This document shows, piece after piece, positions 7,197 through 14,857 of a DNA stretch of 25,429 nucleotides. The notes under the pieces are model-generated. The model was not told the DNA's origin. It saw nothing but the letters and a program-made list of their open reading frames with translations, and made no database searches. The position numbers were made by a program, and so were the translations under genes. Location: NCBI GenBank assembly GCA_934101275.1, contig CAKOQM010000017.1, positions 1 through 25,429 on the forward strand, given 5' to 3'. Positions within the stretch are counted from its first letter, which is position 1, and each line of letters starts with the position of its first letter. The stretch is from an uncultured Bacilli bacterium. Its GTDB lineage: Bacteria; Bacillota_I; Bacilli_A; RF39; UBA660.

Positions 7197-8597
7197 CTAA
7201 AGAATTATTAAAGCAATTATAATACCTAAAATAATGTTTATTAAAATAAGGGGGATAGCATAAGCAATTCCTCTTTTTAAAGTATTACTGTAATGATTTT
7301 TCTTTTTTATTTGTTCTGCTATTTCGTATAAGTCTTGATTTTTTAATTGCGAAGTATTTAAAGTGGTTGTAAATTTTTTTAATATTTTATTCATTTCAAA
7401 TTGCATTAATTTATCTTCCCAAAGTTTACTTTTATTTTCGAGATTAATTATAGATGGAGAATCTATGCTCTGAAAGACAAGACTTTCTTCGTAAAAATCT
7501 TTTTCTTTTAAGTCACTTAAATGACTTGCCTTAGTCTCTTGTTTCTTTTTTTCTTGTTCCATTGAAAGAAAAGGAAGGTTTAATGTCGTTTCGAGTTCTT
7601 CTTTTATTTCTTTATCTATGGGTCCGATTAATAAAACAGATTCTTTAAAAATCTCATTTTGTCTATTAGAAGATACCAGACGATTCATTTGCCTTATTTT
7701 TTGGTTATCTCGAAATAATTCTTGGGCGATTATTTTAAAATCTCTAGGATCGTTAAAATAGTTCTTTTTCTTTTCCTCTATGAACTCTAAAGGTAAATCA
7801 GGATCAGATAATTTCATCCCTGAAAGTAAAAAATTAATTTTATCTGTTTTACTTTGACTAAGCATAGATATTCTTTGATGTAACGTTGTTGTTAATTCTG
7901 GGAATTTTTGAACAAGTGCTTTTGTTGTATGACTAAAATATTCCTCTTTTTCGTTGAAAGCCATTTTTTCCATAATAAAATAATCAAAATTAGAAACGAG
8001 ATCGATAGGTGTTATTTTTTCGCAGTTATTTGTTTCTTCCGCTAGTACTTTATTGGCAGAATCTAGTAAATGTGGATGGATATATAGAAGTCTAGCAAAG
8101 GTATCTTTGGTAATGGGGTCCTTTCTTCTTTTGGCCATTGAGACGGTTTTTAAAATTAAATCTGAATCATTCAAAGGAATATCTTTAGGTCGATTCGGAT
8201 AGGTGTATAATTTTACTTGTCCTGTTTTTTCAAAGTTTTGAAGGGCCTCATAAACATTTGAAATTTCTTCTTTTTTTTGAATTTTTACATTTGTATCGGC
8301 AACTAATTCGGCAAATCCTGTATGAATATCCTTAAAATCCTTATCGTCAACCGTATAAATGGTGGCCTCATTTGCAAACATAATGTCAAAGGCTCCTTCA
8401 AATCTTTCAACAATTTGCCAAGGCTCTTTATGACTTTGGCGATACAAAGAAAAGGTTAAATCATCTCCACATTTTCCTGCAAAAACCGTAGCCAGTTCTT
8501 TATATTTTGTTGCATATACAAAAGTCCCATGTGTTGATTTATGCGGCTCTAAAACAGTAAGATTTTTGTTATTGGATCCATGATACAATTCACCCAT
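7197..8597 (-). CDS. Tail-anchored protein with an ART-like N-terminal domain, function unknown
   Basis: Product of 466 residues. The first 150 or so include LYHGSNN (4-10), THGTFVYATKYKELATVFAG (22-41) and NEATIYTVD. This resembles a family of small Firmicutes proteins whose H-G-S and Y-A-T motifs recall the His and Tyr positions of ADP-ribosyltransferase folds. That similarity is a guess by eye, not a firm assignment. A long, charged, mostly helical middle follows, then a C-terminal hydrophobic segment (about 443-465) ending at the last residue, as in tail-anchored proteins. No signal peptide is seen, so the bulk faces the cytoplasm. ATG at 8597 is chosen over an upstream start because GAGAGGAG precedes it on the minus strand. 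It lies 70 bp downstream of a helicase gene and convergent to the repeat helicase. Confidence 0.65.
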   Translation of the reverse strand: MGELYHGSNNKNLTVLEPHKSTHGTFVYATKYKELATVFAGKCGDDLTFSLYRQSHKEPWQIVERFEGAFDIMFANEATIYTVDDKDFKDIHTGFAELVADTNVKIQKKEEISNVYEALQNFEKTGQVKLYTYPNRPKDIPLNDSDLILKTVSMAKRRKDPITKDTFARLLYIHPHLLDSANKVLAEETNNCEKITPIDLVSNFDYFIMEKMAFNEKEEYFSHTTKALVQKFPELTTTLHQRISMLSQSKTDKINFLLSGMKLSDPDLPLEFIEEKKKNYFNDPRDFKIIAQELFRDNQKIRQMNRLVSSNRQNEIFKESVLLIGPIDKEIKEELETTLNLPFLSMEQEKKKQETKASHLSDLKEKDFYEESLVFQSIDSPSIINLENKSKLWEDKLMQFEMNKILKKFTTTLNTSQLKNQDLYEIAEQIKKKNHYSNTLKRGIAYAIPLILINIILGIIIALIIL

Positions 8598-8630
8598 AAA
8601 AAGTCTCCTCTCTATTTTTGTATTAATATA

Positions 8631-8659
8631 AGTATATCTTTTTTTGGATGATTTCACAA
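8631..8659 (-). promoter_or_regulatory. Promoter of the tail-anchored protein gene
   Basis: On the minus strand TTGTGA (8659-8654), 17 bases, TATACT (8636-8631). It lies in the 70-bp gap after the helicase gene, so this gene can be transcribed on its own as well as by read-through. Confidence 0.6.
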
Positions 8660-8667
8660 ATAAAAAT

Positions 8668-10095
8668 TTATAAATATATAATTTTAATATACTTCTTTTC
8701 TTTTAGAATTTCTTTAATAAAAATAGAAGGATTTTTCTTGTTTACAAGTAAATAAACGTAATTTTTTGTTCGTGTTAAGGCAACATAAAACAATCTTCTT
8801 TCTTCATCAAATAAAAATTGAGCAGGATTTGTAATAAGAGATAACACTTTTTGATCTTTTAGTTGATTCGGAAACCCATAAATTTTATTTTCTAAGTTTA
8901 AAACAATCACATTTTCAGCTTCTAAACCTTTTGATTTGTGAACCGTCATATATTTAAAACTATATTTAGAATGATCATAGGAATAATTTAAAATATCTTT
9001 TTCGTTACGTCCTAAAACAAGAAGAGTAGATGTCTCTATTTTTTCTAAAAGTCTGTTGAAAACTTTTTTAGAGTCTTTATAGTATACAATGACAATGGGT
9101 TTTTCTAAGTGCTTAGAACTTTTTAAATTTTTCTTTATTTGATAGGGATTTTTCATTATAAAATCACCGGCCACTTTAATAAGTTCGTTACTATTACGGT
9201 ATGTTTTTGTAAGCTTGTAATATTTGGCATTCTTAAAAATCTTATCAAAATGTAAAAATAAATTTAAATCACATCCAGAAAATCGATAAATAGATTGATA
9301 ATCATCGCCGATGACACATAAAGAGGCATTCGTTTGCTTGATAATTTCTAAAATTAAGTCAAATCTTAGTTGTGAGGTGTCTTGAAATTCATCTATTAAA
9401 ATATATTTATAGGGAAGATGGTGATCTTCTTTTTTTAAACTCTGAATCGCTTCTTTTATTAAATCATCAAAGTCTATTTTATTTTGAGCTTTTTTTTCAT
9501 TTTCGTAAAGTAAAAAAAGAGCATAACTTATCATTAAAAAATGACGATATTTTCCTTTTTTGATCAATTCTATAAAATATTCATCGGTGTAATTATTGGC
9601 TTTATAAAGCATTAAGAAGGTATGTATATCTTTTTTTATAGCCATCTTTAAATTGGATTTTAAAAGTCTTTTTACTTTTTTTGGGGATGGTTTTAAAAAA
9701 CAAATTTTTCCTAAAGCTTCTAAAACGTATTTGTTTTCTAGAAAAAAACTTTCAAAAAATTCATTTTCCACATAACGAAGAAATTTATCATCACATAACT
9801 TTAATGAGGAATCTTTAAGAATATTTAAAGCTAATTTATGAAAAGTTAAGACATCAATATCTTGATGAGTGTTAAGTAAAATTTTTTCTTTTAAATCTTT
9901 CACTGTTTCATTGGTGAAAGAAAGACATAAAATTTCTTTGGCCTCGCACTTTTGAGTATCTAATAAATATTTAATTTTTCCAATTAAGGTTAAAGTTTTA
10001 CCCGAACCAGCCCCAGCAATAATTAAAGAGTATTTAGGGTTTTCCAGGATAGGCGCTTGTTGCGCCTCATCTAAAGTATAGCCATTGATCGTCAT
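8668..10095 (-). CDS. Compact UvrD/helicase IV-like superfamily 1 DNA helicase
   Basis: ATP-dependent DNA helicase of superfamily 1A. The 475-residue protein holds all core motifs: GAGSGKT (28-34), DEFQDTS (from about 235), GDDYQSIYRFSG, KTYRNSNELI, MTVHKSKGLEAENVIVL and FYVALTRTK (about 437). The motif V region continues NLENKIYGFPNQ, like helicase IV (HelD/UvrD-like). It is much shorter than PcrA or UvrD (about 720 residues), so the accessory 1B and 2B insertions are small. The start at 10095 is set by AAGGAGGC five bases upstream; an earlier in-frame start would add 67 implausible residues. The gene diverges from tmk. The housekeeping PcrA is presumably elsewhere, so this may be an accessory repair helicase. 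Confidence 0.88.
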   Translation of the reverse strand: MTINGYTLDEAQQAPILENPKYSLIIAGAGSGKTLTLIGKIKYLLDTQKCEAKEILCLSFTNETVKDLKEKILLNTHQDIDVLTFHKLALNILKDSSLKLCDDKFLRYVENEFFESFFLENKYVLEALGKICFLKPSPKKVKRLLKSNLKMAIKKDIHTFLMLYKANNYTDEYFIELIKKGKYRHFLMISYALFLLYENEKKAQNKIDFDDLIKEAIQSLKKEDHHLPYKYILIDEFQDTSQLRFDLILEIIKQTNASLCVIGDDYQSIYRFSGCDLNLFLHFDKIFKNAKYYKLTKTYRNSNELIKVAGDFIMKNPYQIKKNLKSSKHLEKPIVIVYYKDSKKVFNRLLEKIETSTLLVLGRNEKDILNYSYDHSKYSFKYMTVHKSKGLEAENVIVLNLENKIYGFPNQLKDQKVLSLITNPAQFLFDEERRLFYVALTRTKNYVYLLVNKKNPSIFIKEILKEKKYIKIIYL

Positions 10096-10138
10096 AAATC
10101 GCCTCCTTAAAAAAATATTACTTTTTAAAAAGGGTATT

Positions 10139-10224
10139 TTTTGTCGAATTATAATTTTTCTTACAAAAGATATGAAAAATATGTCGAGCTTTGTATAGTA
10201 TTTTAGCATTTTTTTTGATAAAAT
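10139..10224 (+). promoter_or_regulatory. Divergent control region of the helicase and tmk genes
   Basis: A perfect TTTTGTCGAAT (10139-10149) with the Spo0A heptamer and a weaker TGTCGAG (10182-10188) lie 40 bp apart. Candidate -10 elements for tmk are TATAGT (10194-10199) and TAAAAT (10219-10224); neither has a strong -35. Unlike the other two promoters, no TTGCAA follows the box. The placement between two divergent genes could affect either one. Confidence 0.4.
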
Positions 10225-10249
10225 GATGTCAAGAAATGAAGAGGATAGC

Positions 10250-10918
10250 ATGAACCAAGGTAAATTAATTGTTATTGAAGGAGCCTGTGACGGCATAGGA
10301 AAAAGTACACAATTTGGCCTTTTAAAAGAAAGACTTGAAAAAGAAGGAAAAAAAGTAGTCTATCATCATTTTCCTTCCTATGATCTTTTTCAAGGAGAGG
10401 GTGTTAAACAATATTTAAAAGGTGAATTTGGTTCACTTTTCTCGTTATCTCCGTATTTTATTAATAATTTATATGCTTATGATCGTATGATTACATGGCA
10501 GACAAAATTAAAAGAAGCCTATAATAAAGGATACATTATATTATTAGATCGTTATACGACTTCAAGTTTAATTTATCAATCGGCAAATTTAAAACAAGAG
10601 AAAGAAAAAATAGAGTTTATTCAAAATATTGAAGATTTTGAATATGAAAAGTTGGGGCTTCCTAGACCTGATGCTGTTATTTTTTTAGAAGCTCCTTTTG
10701 AACTTGTCAAAAAGATGCGCCAAAAAAGAAATGAAAATATAAAAGAAGATATTCATGAACAAAATGAGGCATATTTATATAAAGTGTATGAAAATGCTTT
10801 ATTTGTAGCTAATTATTTATCTTGGAAAAAGATTAATTGTGCCAGTTTTAAGAAAATGAAAAAAATTGAAGATATCCATGAAGATATTTATAATGTAGTT
10901 AAAAAAATTTTAGAATAG
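10250..10918 (+). CDS. tmk: Thymidylate kinase (dTMP kinase)
   Basis: Phosphorylates dTMP to dTDP with ATP in the dTTP pathway. The 222-residue product has the P-loop EGACDGIGKSTQ (about 9-20), the FPSYD segment of the substrate site, and LLDRYTTSSLIYQSA, with the DRY motif and the 'YQ' that contact dTMP. PDAVIFLEAPFELV follows, then a LID-like basic segment (KMRQKRNEN). It matches the branch common in clostridia and uncultured Bacilli rather than the Escherichia coli type. ATG at 10250 is chosen over an in-frame ATG at 10223 because AGAGGA (10240-10245) precedes it and the P-loop then lies at the usual distance. It probably heads an operon with the prepilin-like and DUF2779 genes (gap 14 bp, then 1-bp overlap). 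Confidence 0.9.
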   Translation: MNQGKLIVIEGACDGIGKSTQFGLLKERLEKEGKKVVYHHFPSYDLFQGEGVKQYLKGEFGSLFSLSPYFINNLYAYDRMITWQTKLKEAYNKGYIILLDRYTTSSLIYQSANLKQEKEKIEFIQNIEDFEYEKLGLPRPDAVIFLEAPFELVKKMRQKRNENIKEDIHEQNEAYLYKVYENALFVANYLSWKKINCASFKKMKKIEDIHEDIYNVVKKILE

Positions 10919-10932
10919 GAGAGGATAGATTT

Positions 10933-11268
10933 ATGAAAAAAAATGGATTTGCTATTAAAGAATTACTAATTTTATTTGCAGTCTTAGGTGTCTTCTTTGC
11001 TGTAGGAATTACTAAAATAAGTTATGCTTTAGAAGATGCCCAAAACGAACAGGAAATTTTAGAAGTTCAAGAAAATAATCTTTTGTATGCGGCTCGTTTA
11101 TATGTACAAAAAAATGAAACAACTTTTCAAGAAGACGAGACATATTTTTATGGATCAGATTTAGTAAGTGATCATATTTTAAACTCGGATATTAAAGAGT
11201 ATGCCAATGTAAAATTTAAAGCTCAAAAGCAAGCGGATGGTTCTTTTAATGTTGAGATTGTGAAATAA
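10933..11268 (+). CDS. Prepilin-like small protein
   Basis: Product of 111 residues starting MKKNGFAIKELLILFAVLGVFF. Gly5-Phe6 followed by Glu10 (the +5 position after cleavage) and then a hydrophobic helix is the type IV prepilin/pseudopilin signature, cleaved before Phe6 by a prepilin peptidase. A helical segment (ALEDAQNEQEILEVQENN) and a small globular C-terminal part follow, also pilin-like. No prepilin peptidase, assembly ATPase or other pilins are nearby. The ribosome-binding site GGAGAGGAT precedes the ATG. Its TAATG overlaps the next start, so it is translated with the DUF2779 nuclease, an odd pairing. Confidence 0.65.
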   Translation: MKKNGFAIKELLILFAVLGVFFAVGITKISYALEDAQNEQEILEVQENNLLYAARLYVQKNETTFQEDETYFYGSDLVSDHILNSDIKEYANVKFKAQKQADGSFNVEIVK

Positions 11269-13106
11269 TGGCTATAACAAAAACAGATTTTATCGAATTT
11301 ACCCGGTGTCCTCGTTATATATTTTTGGAAAATTTAAAGGAAAATTTTCTTTTACAGGACATGTCTTATGAAGAATATAAAGAAAAAGAAGACCAAAATA
11401 ATTTAAAAGAACTTTTAGATGCTATGATTGATTCGTCAAGTGATATTTATGTGGATAAAACAGAAAAAATAAATTCTCAACTTATGGCTATGCTTCCGTA
11501 CTACAAACAAGTGGAGTTGGAAGCGGGACGTATTTTTACAGAATATTTTAAAGGGAAAAGTCTTTATGCTTGGGATACGTTGGACCAAAAAAAATTTAGT
11601 TTTAAGTCAGAAAAAGCTCAATATTTATGCTATGTCGATATCTATAATGAACAGGATAAAGAAATAAACATTGTTGAAGTAAAAGCAACAACAGCTCGTA
11701 AATATATTGCTTTAGAAGCAGGTTATCCTAAAAAGGATAAATATTCTATTTTTGTAAAAAAACAAAATGTTTATTATTTAAAAGGTGATATCGATTATCC
11801 TTTAGAAAATGAAATGCCCAAAGAAAAATATGAAAAGGAAAAAGAAAAGTTATTTGACCGATTTAAACTTGGGAAATATTTTTATGATCTAGCTTTTCAA
11901 AGATTTATAATTGAACAGTGCCATTTAACGAAACCGGTTCATTATTATTTAGCTGTTTTAAACCCTTTTTATATTTTTGATGGAGAAATGAAAGATAATC
12001 GTCCTTTTTATCATCAAATAAAAAATGAAGAATTAATTAATTTTATTTGCTGCGATGAAATAACAAAAGAATATCAAGAAATAATAAAAAAGGATGTTTT
12101 AGAGTTAGAAAAAAGACTTTCTTTAAAAGAAGATCAACCTTGTCCTTTAAAAGATTATTGTGGCTATAAAGAACGAAGAGAATGTAAATATTTTAAGACC
12201 GTTTGTGGGCTTAAAATTCCTTCTAAAAATAGTAGTTTAAATTATGTGAATAATGGCTTTGGCTTTTTAGTTGATAAAAAAAGAATAAAAGGCTTAGATC
12301 TTATTAATGCTGGATATTTAAAAATGGAGGATATTCCCAAAGAATGGTTAAAAAATGAAAATCATTTACTTCAAAGAGATTGTTTAGAAAATCATAAAGT
12401 TTATATAAATAAAAATAAAATAAAAAAAGCTTTAGAGTCTTTAGAATATCCTATTTATCATTTGGATTTTGAAACATTTCCTTGTCCTTTGCCACGTTTT
12501 AAAGGCGAGTTTCCTTATATTCAAAGTCCTTTTGAGTTTAGTTTGCATATTGAGTCTTCTCCAGGAGATTGTGATTTAGAAAGAAATAATGTTGTTTTTC
12601 TGGCTAAAACAATGAATGATGAACGAGAAAACTTAATAAAAGAACTTTTAACATATATAGACCCAGATAAAGGAACTTTGTTTGCTCAAAATGTTTCTTT
12701 TGAAAAAGGAAGGATCCGTGAACTTGCCATGATTTTTCCTAAATACAAGGGCCCTTTATTAAAAATTTATAATCGAGGATTTGATTTGTTATGGATTTTG
12801 AATAATAATAAAGAGTTTTATGAAAAACTTGGTTTTAAGGAGAAAGAACTCCATACCTTTAACTTTTATGATGAACGTTTAAGTGGCTCTTTCTCTATCA
12901 AAAAGACATTACCGGTTTTTTCTTCCTTATCTTATGAAAACTTAGATGTGCATAATGGTACAGAGGCTATCATTGTTTATGCCAATTACAATAACTTTTC
13001 TAAAGAAGAACTTCTAAAAAAACAAGAAGCGTTAAAAATATACTGCCGTCAAGACACTTGGGCAATGGTAGAAATCTTGAATGCTTTACGACGACTTGTC
13101 AAGTAA
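11268..13106 (+). CDS. DUF2779 protein: Cas4-like plus DEDD exonuclease-like domains
   Basis: Product of 612 residues in the DUF2779 family. The N-terminal half looks like a PD-(D/E)XK nuclease of the Cas4/AddB type: Cys14 (TRCPRY), Asp124, Glu137-Val-Lys139, then a cysteine cluster at 292, 298, 306 and 313. These could hold an iron-sulphur cluster together with Cys14. The C-terminal half begins YHLDFETF (Asp400, Glu402), continues FAQNVSFEKGRI, and ends YCRQDTWAMVE (Asp596), the spacing of a DEDD 3'-5' exonuclease. The family block PRFKGEFPYIQSPFEFSLHIE is very characteristic. A role in DNA processing or repair is inferred; no function is firmly established to my knowledge. It overlaps the prepilin-like gene by one base. 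Confidence 0.85.
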   Translation: MAITKTDFIEFTRCPRYIFLENLKENFLLQDMSYEEYKEKEDQNNLKELLDAMIDSSSDIYVDKTEKINSQLMAMLPYYKQVELEAGRIFTEYFKGKSLYAWDTLDQKKFSFKSEKAQYLCYVDIYNEQDKEINIVEVKATTARKYIALEAGYPKKDKYSIFVKKQNVYYLKGDIDYPLENEMPKEKYEKEKEKLFDRFKLGKYFYDLAFQRFIIEQCHLTKPVHYYLAVLNPFYIFDGEMKDNRPFYHQIKNEELINFICCDEITKEYQEIIKKDVLELEKRLSLKEDQPCPLKDYCGYKERRECKYFKTVCGLKIPSKNSSLNYVNNGFGFLVDKKRIKGLDLINAGYLKMEDIPKEWLKNENHLLQRDCLENHKVYINKNKIKKALESLEYPIYHLDFETFPCPLPRFKGEFPYIQSPFEFSLHIESSPGDCDLERNNVVFLAKTMNDERENLIKELLTYIDPDKGTLFAQNVSFEKGRIRELAMIFPKYKGPLLKIYNRGFDLLWILNNNKEFYEKLGFKEKELHTFNFYDERLSGSFSIKKTLPVFSSLSYENLDVHNGTEAIIVYANYNNFSKEELLKKQEALKIYCRQDTWAMVEILNALRRLVK

Positions 13107-13127
13107 ATGTCAAATTTTTAAAGTTTT

Positions 13128-13157
13128 TTGACTATTTTTAAAAATTTTTAGTATTAT
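13128..13157 (+). promoter_or_regulatory. Promoter of rpoZ
   Basis: TTGACT (13128-13133), 18 bases, TATTAT (13152-13157). TGTCAAA and TTTTGAC just downstream of the DUF2779 stop can form a weak hairpin that overlaps the -35. Confidence 0.55.
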
Positions 13158-13181
13158 AAAGAGGTAAAGGACGTGATTTTT

Positions 13182-13394
13182 ATGTTGTATCCATCCATTG
13201 ATAAATTGCTTACCATTGTTGATTCAAAATACAAATTAGTTCATGTAGCCTCTATTCGAAGCAAACAAATGCTAGAAAATAACCATTACCAAATGGCTGA
13301 GAATGAATATGTTAATAAAAGAACAATTGGTAGAGCACTAGAAGAATTGGATAAAGGACTTATTACCGTGATTAATCACAATGACACGAAGTAA
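13182..13394 (+). CDS. rpoZ: RNA polymerase omega subunit
   Basis: Small subunit that helps assemble RNA polymerase by holding beta-prime. The 70-residue product begins MLYPSIDKLLTIVDSKYKLVHVASIRSKQM, close to Bacillus RpoZ ([20 protein letters not shown]), and ends with the family's GRALEELDKGLI segment. An in-frame GTG at 13173 would add three residues. The ATG is preferred because family members begin at MLxPSID and the AAAGG at 13166-13170 is too close to the GTG. Omega usually follows gmk; here it is separate, with its own promoter. Confidence 0.93.
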   Translation: MLYPSIDKLLTIVDSKYKLVHVASIRSKQMLENNHYQMAENEYVNKRTIGRALEELDKGLITVINHNDTK

Positions 13395-13414
13395 TAAGTT
13401 CTTTTTTTCTGATA

Positions 13415-13483
13415 TTTAGGCACTCAAACGGGTGAAAAGCTAAAAGACTCATAAACTACTTATGAAAGGAGTGTTTATGAGTC
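13415..13483 (+). promoter_or_regulatory. Structured leader that sequesters the start codon of the M23 gene
   Basis: A perfect 11-bp hairpin pairs GACTCATAAAC (13446-13456) with GTTTATGAGTC (13473-13483). The right arm contains the ATG start (13477-13479), and the 16-nt loop holds the ribosome-binding site GAAAGGAG (13464-13471). Just upstream a second element pairs TTTAG (13415-13419) with CTAAA (13440-13444) around CACTC (13421-13425) and GGGTG (13430-13434). This looks like a translational switch or thermosensor. I do not recognise a known riboswitch. No clear promoter is visible between 13395 and 13415. Confidence 0.55.
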
Positions 13484-14262
13484 GTATTTTATATTCTGGT
13501 GAAAATCAAATCACTAATTCTTATCGTGTTCGTGTTCATGAAGCTGTCGATGTTGTTAAAAAATGGTATCAAGCTGATACTGTCATAGCTCATTCTGATG
13601 GAGTCGTTGTTTTAGTACAAACAGGTCGTAAAACAAGTTTAGGTAGTACGGGTAATGCTTCTTATGGTAATTTTGTTAAAATTTTACATCCGAATGGTTA
13701 TTATACTTTATATGCTCATCTTAGTACAGTTTATGTGAAAAAAGGTCAAAATGTTCGTAAAGGTGAAAAAATAGGGTATATGGGTAAAACCGGTAATGCT
13801 TATGGGGTTCATCTTCATTTTGAAGTTCGTAATCCTTATAATACTTGTATTGATCCTGTTATGTATTTAGATAATGATTTACCAAATGAAAGTCGGGAAA
13901 AAATTTTATATCAAGCTTATGATAATGTTAAAAAGTATTGGCTTCCTAATGTTTCGTTATCCACAAGTGATTATGCCGGTAACTTTGGCAATGCTATTGG
14001 AGGTATTTATTTGGATAAATATCCTATGAGAGTGCATGATAAGGTAAAAAAAATGTGGCTTCCTTGGGTAGAAAACCGTAATGATTATGCTGGTAACCTA
14101 GGAAATGACATCGATGGTGTTCAAATAAAAGGAGTCACTTATCGAGCCCATTTAAAAAATGGCCCGTGGCTAAGTTGGGTATCTAAAGTTGACAATACCC
14201 CTCAAGGATATGCTGGTATTTATGGCAAAAGTATTGATGCTATTCAAATAAAAATGAGTTAG
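13477..14262 (+). CDS. M23 family peptidase with C-terminal ChW repeats (cell-wall hydrolase)
   Basis: Product of 261 residues. The N-terminal two thirds is a LytM/M23 zinc endopeptidase that cuts peptide bridges of peptidoglycan. Zinc ligands His21 and Asp25 (HEAVD) and His114 (HLH, 112-114) are present, as is the active-site His81 (YAHLS). The C-terminal third has three degenerate repeats of about 40 residues (WLPNV, WLPWV, WLSWV, each followed by YAGxxGxxI). They match the clostridial hydrophobic Trp (ChW) pattern and probably bind the wall. There is no signal peptide, unlike secreted M23 enzymes. This is more like a phage endolysin or an enzyme released by lysis or an unusual route. The start follows GAAAGGAG; an upstream in-frame ATG (13462) overlaps that site. 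Confidence 0.87.
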   Translation: MSRILYSGENQITNSYRVRVHEAVDVVKKWYQADTVIAHSDGVVVLVQTGRKTSLGSTGNASYGNFVKILHPNGYYTLYAHLSTVYVKKGQNVRKGEKIGYMGKTGNAYGVHLHFEVRNPYNTCIDPVMYLDNDLPNESREKILYQAYDNVKKYWLPNVSLSTSDYAGNFGNAIGGIYLDKYPMRVHDKVKKMWLPWVENRNDYAGNLGNDIDGVQIKGVTYRAHLKNGPWLSWVSKVDNTPQGYAGIYGKSIDAIQIKMS

Positions 14263-14288
14263 CTTGACACTCTCTTTGCGATTTTTTC

Positions 14289-14317
14289 TTGTATTTAATT
14301 TTGATAAATTGTATAAT
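14289..14317 (+). promoter_or_regulatory. Promoter of the sortase-associated operon
   Basis: TTGTAT (14289-14294), 17 bases, TATAAT (14312-14317). A TTGACA at 14264-14269 directly after the M23 stop has no -10 at a useful distance. Confidence 0.65.
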
Positions 14318-14341
14318 AATCGTGAAAGAGAGAGGAATAAT

Positions 14342-14857
14342 ATGAAAAAAAGTTTTTTAATTGCATTAGTTGCTACGTTATTTATGAGTGTTACTAATGT
14401 AAGTGCAATGACAAAAGACGAATTGAAAACAAAATTAACGAAAGAATACACAATTAATGGTGCAACCTTTAAAGCAAGTGCATCTGATGTTGCTCAAATT
14501 GAAAGATATTTAGAACAAAATGATATTTCTGAAGCTGATGCTGATAAAATCGCTGCTAAAGTGGACGAAGCTGTTAGTGTTATTGAAGCAGGAAATGCTA
14601 CAAAATTAGAAGATTTAACACAATCTGAAAAAGACAGTCTAGTACAATTAATATCTGATATTTCTAACACAACAAGTGTTAAAGTAACGGTTAATAAAGG
14701 TGTTATTACTGTTTATAATATAGATGGTACTGAATTTACAAAAATTACAGATATGATCAAACAAACAGGTGCTAATTATACAATTGTTATCATCGCTGGT
14801 GTTATTTCAATTCTTGGATTCCTAGTTATTGCAAACAAAATGAAAGAAAATGCTTAA
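14342..14857 (+). CDS. Secreted protein, probable substrate of the adjacent sortase
   Basis: Product of 171 residues. It has a classical signal peptide (MKKSFLIALVATLFMSVTNVSA, cleavage after VSA), then an acidic helical domain and a small beta-rich stretch (SVKVTVNKGVITVYNIDGTEF). It ends in KQTGANY, a hydrophobic helix and the basic tail NKMKENA. The layout of TG, membrane span and positive tail is that of a sortase sorting signal, but the canonical LPxTG is replaced by I-K-Q-T-G. It overlaps the sortase gene by eight bases. The ATG at 14342 follows GAGAGAGGA; an in-frame upstream start would sit in the promoter. No known family was recognised. Confidence 0.7.
   Translation: MKKSFLIALVATLFMSVTNVSAMTKDELKTKLTKEYTINGATFKASASDVAQIERYLEQNDISEADADKIAAKVDEAVSVIEAGNATKLEDLTQSEKDSLVQLISDISNTTSVKVTVNKGVITVYNIDGTEFTKITDMIKQTGANYTIVIIAGVISILGFLVIANKMKENA

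Noticed and set aside
10262..10300. Extra residue in the tmk P-loop (EGACDGIGKST) as a defect
   Set aside because: The Gly-Lys-Ser-Thr core is intact and this form occurs, as I recall, in the clostridial branch of the family.
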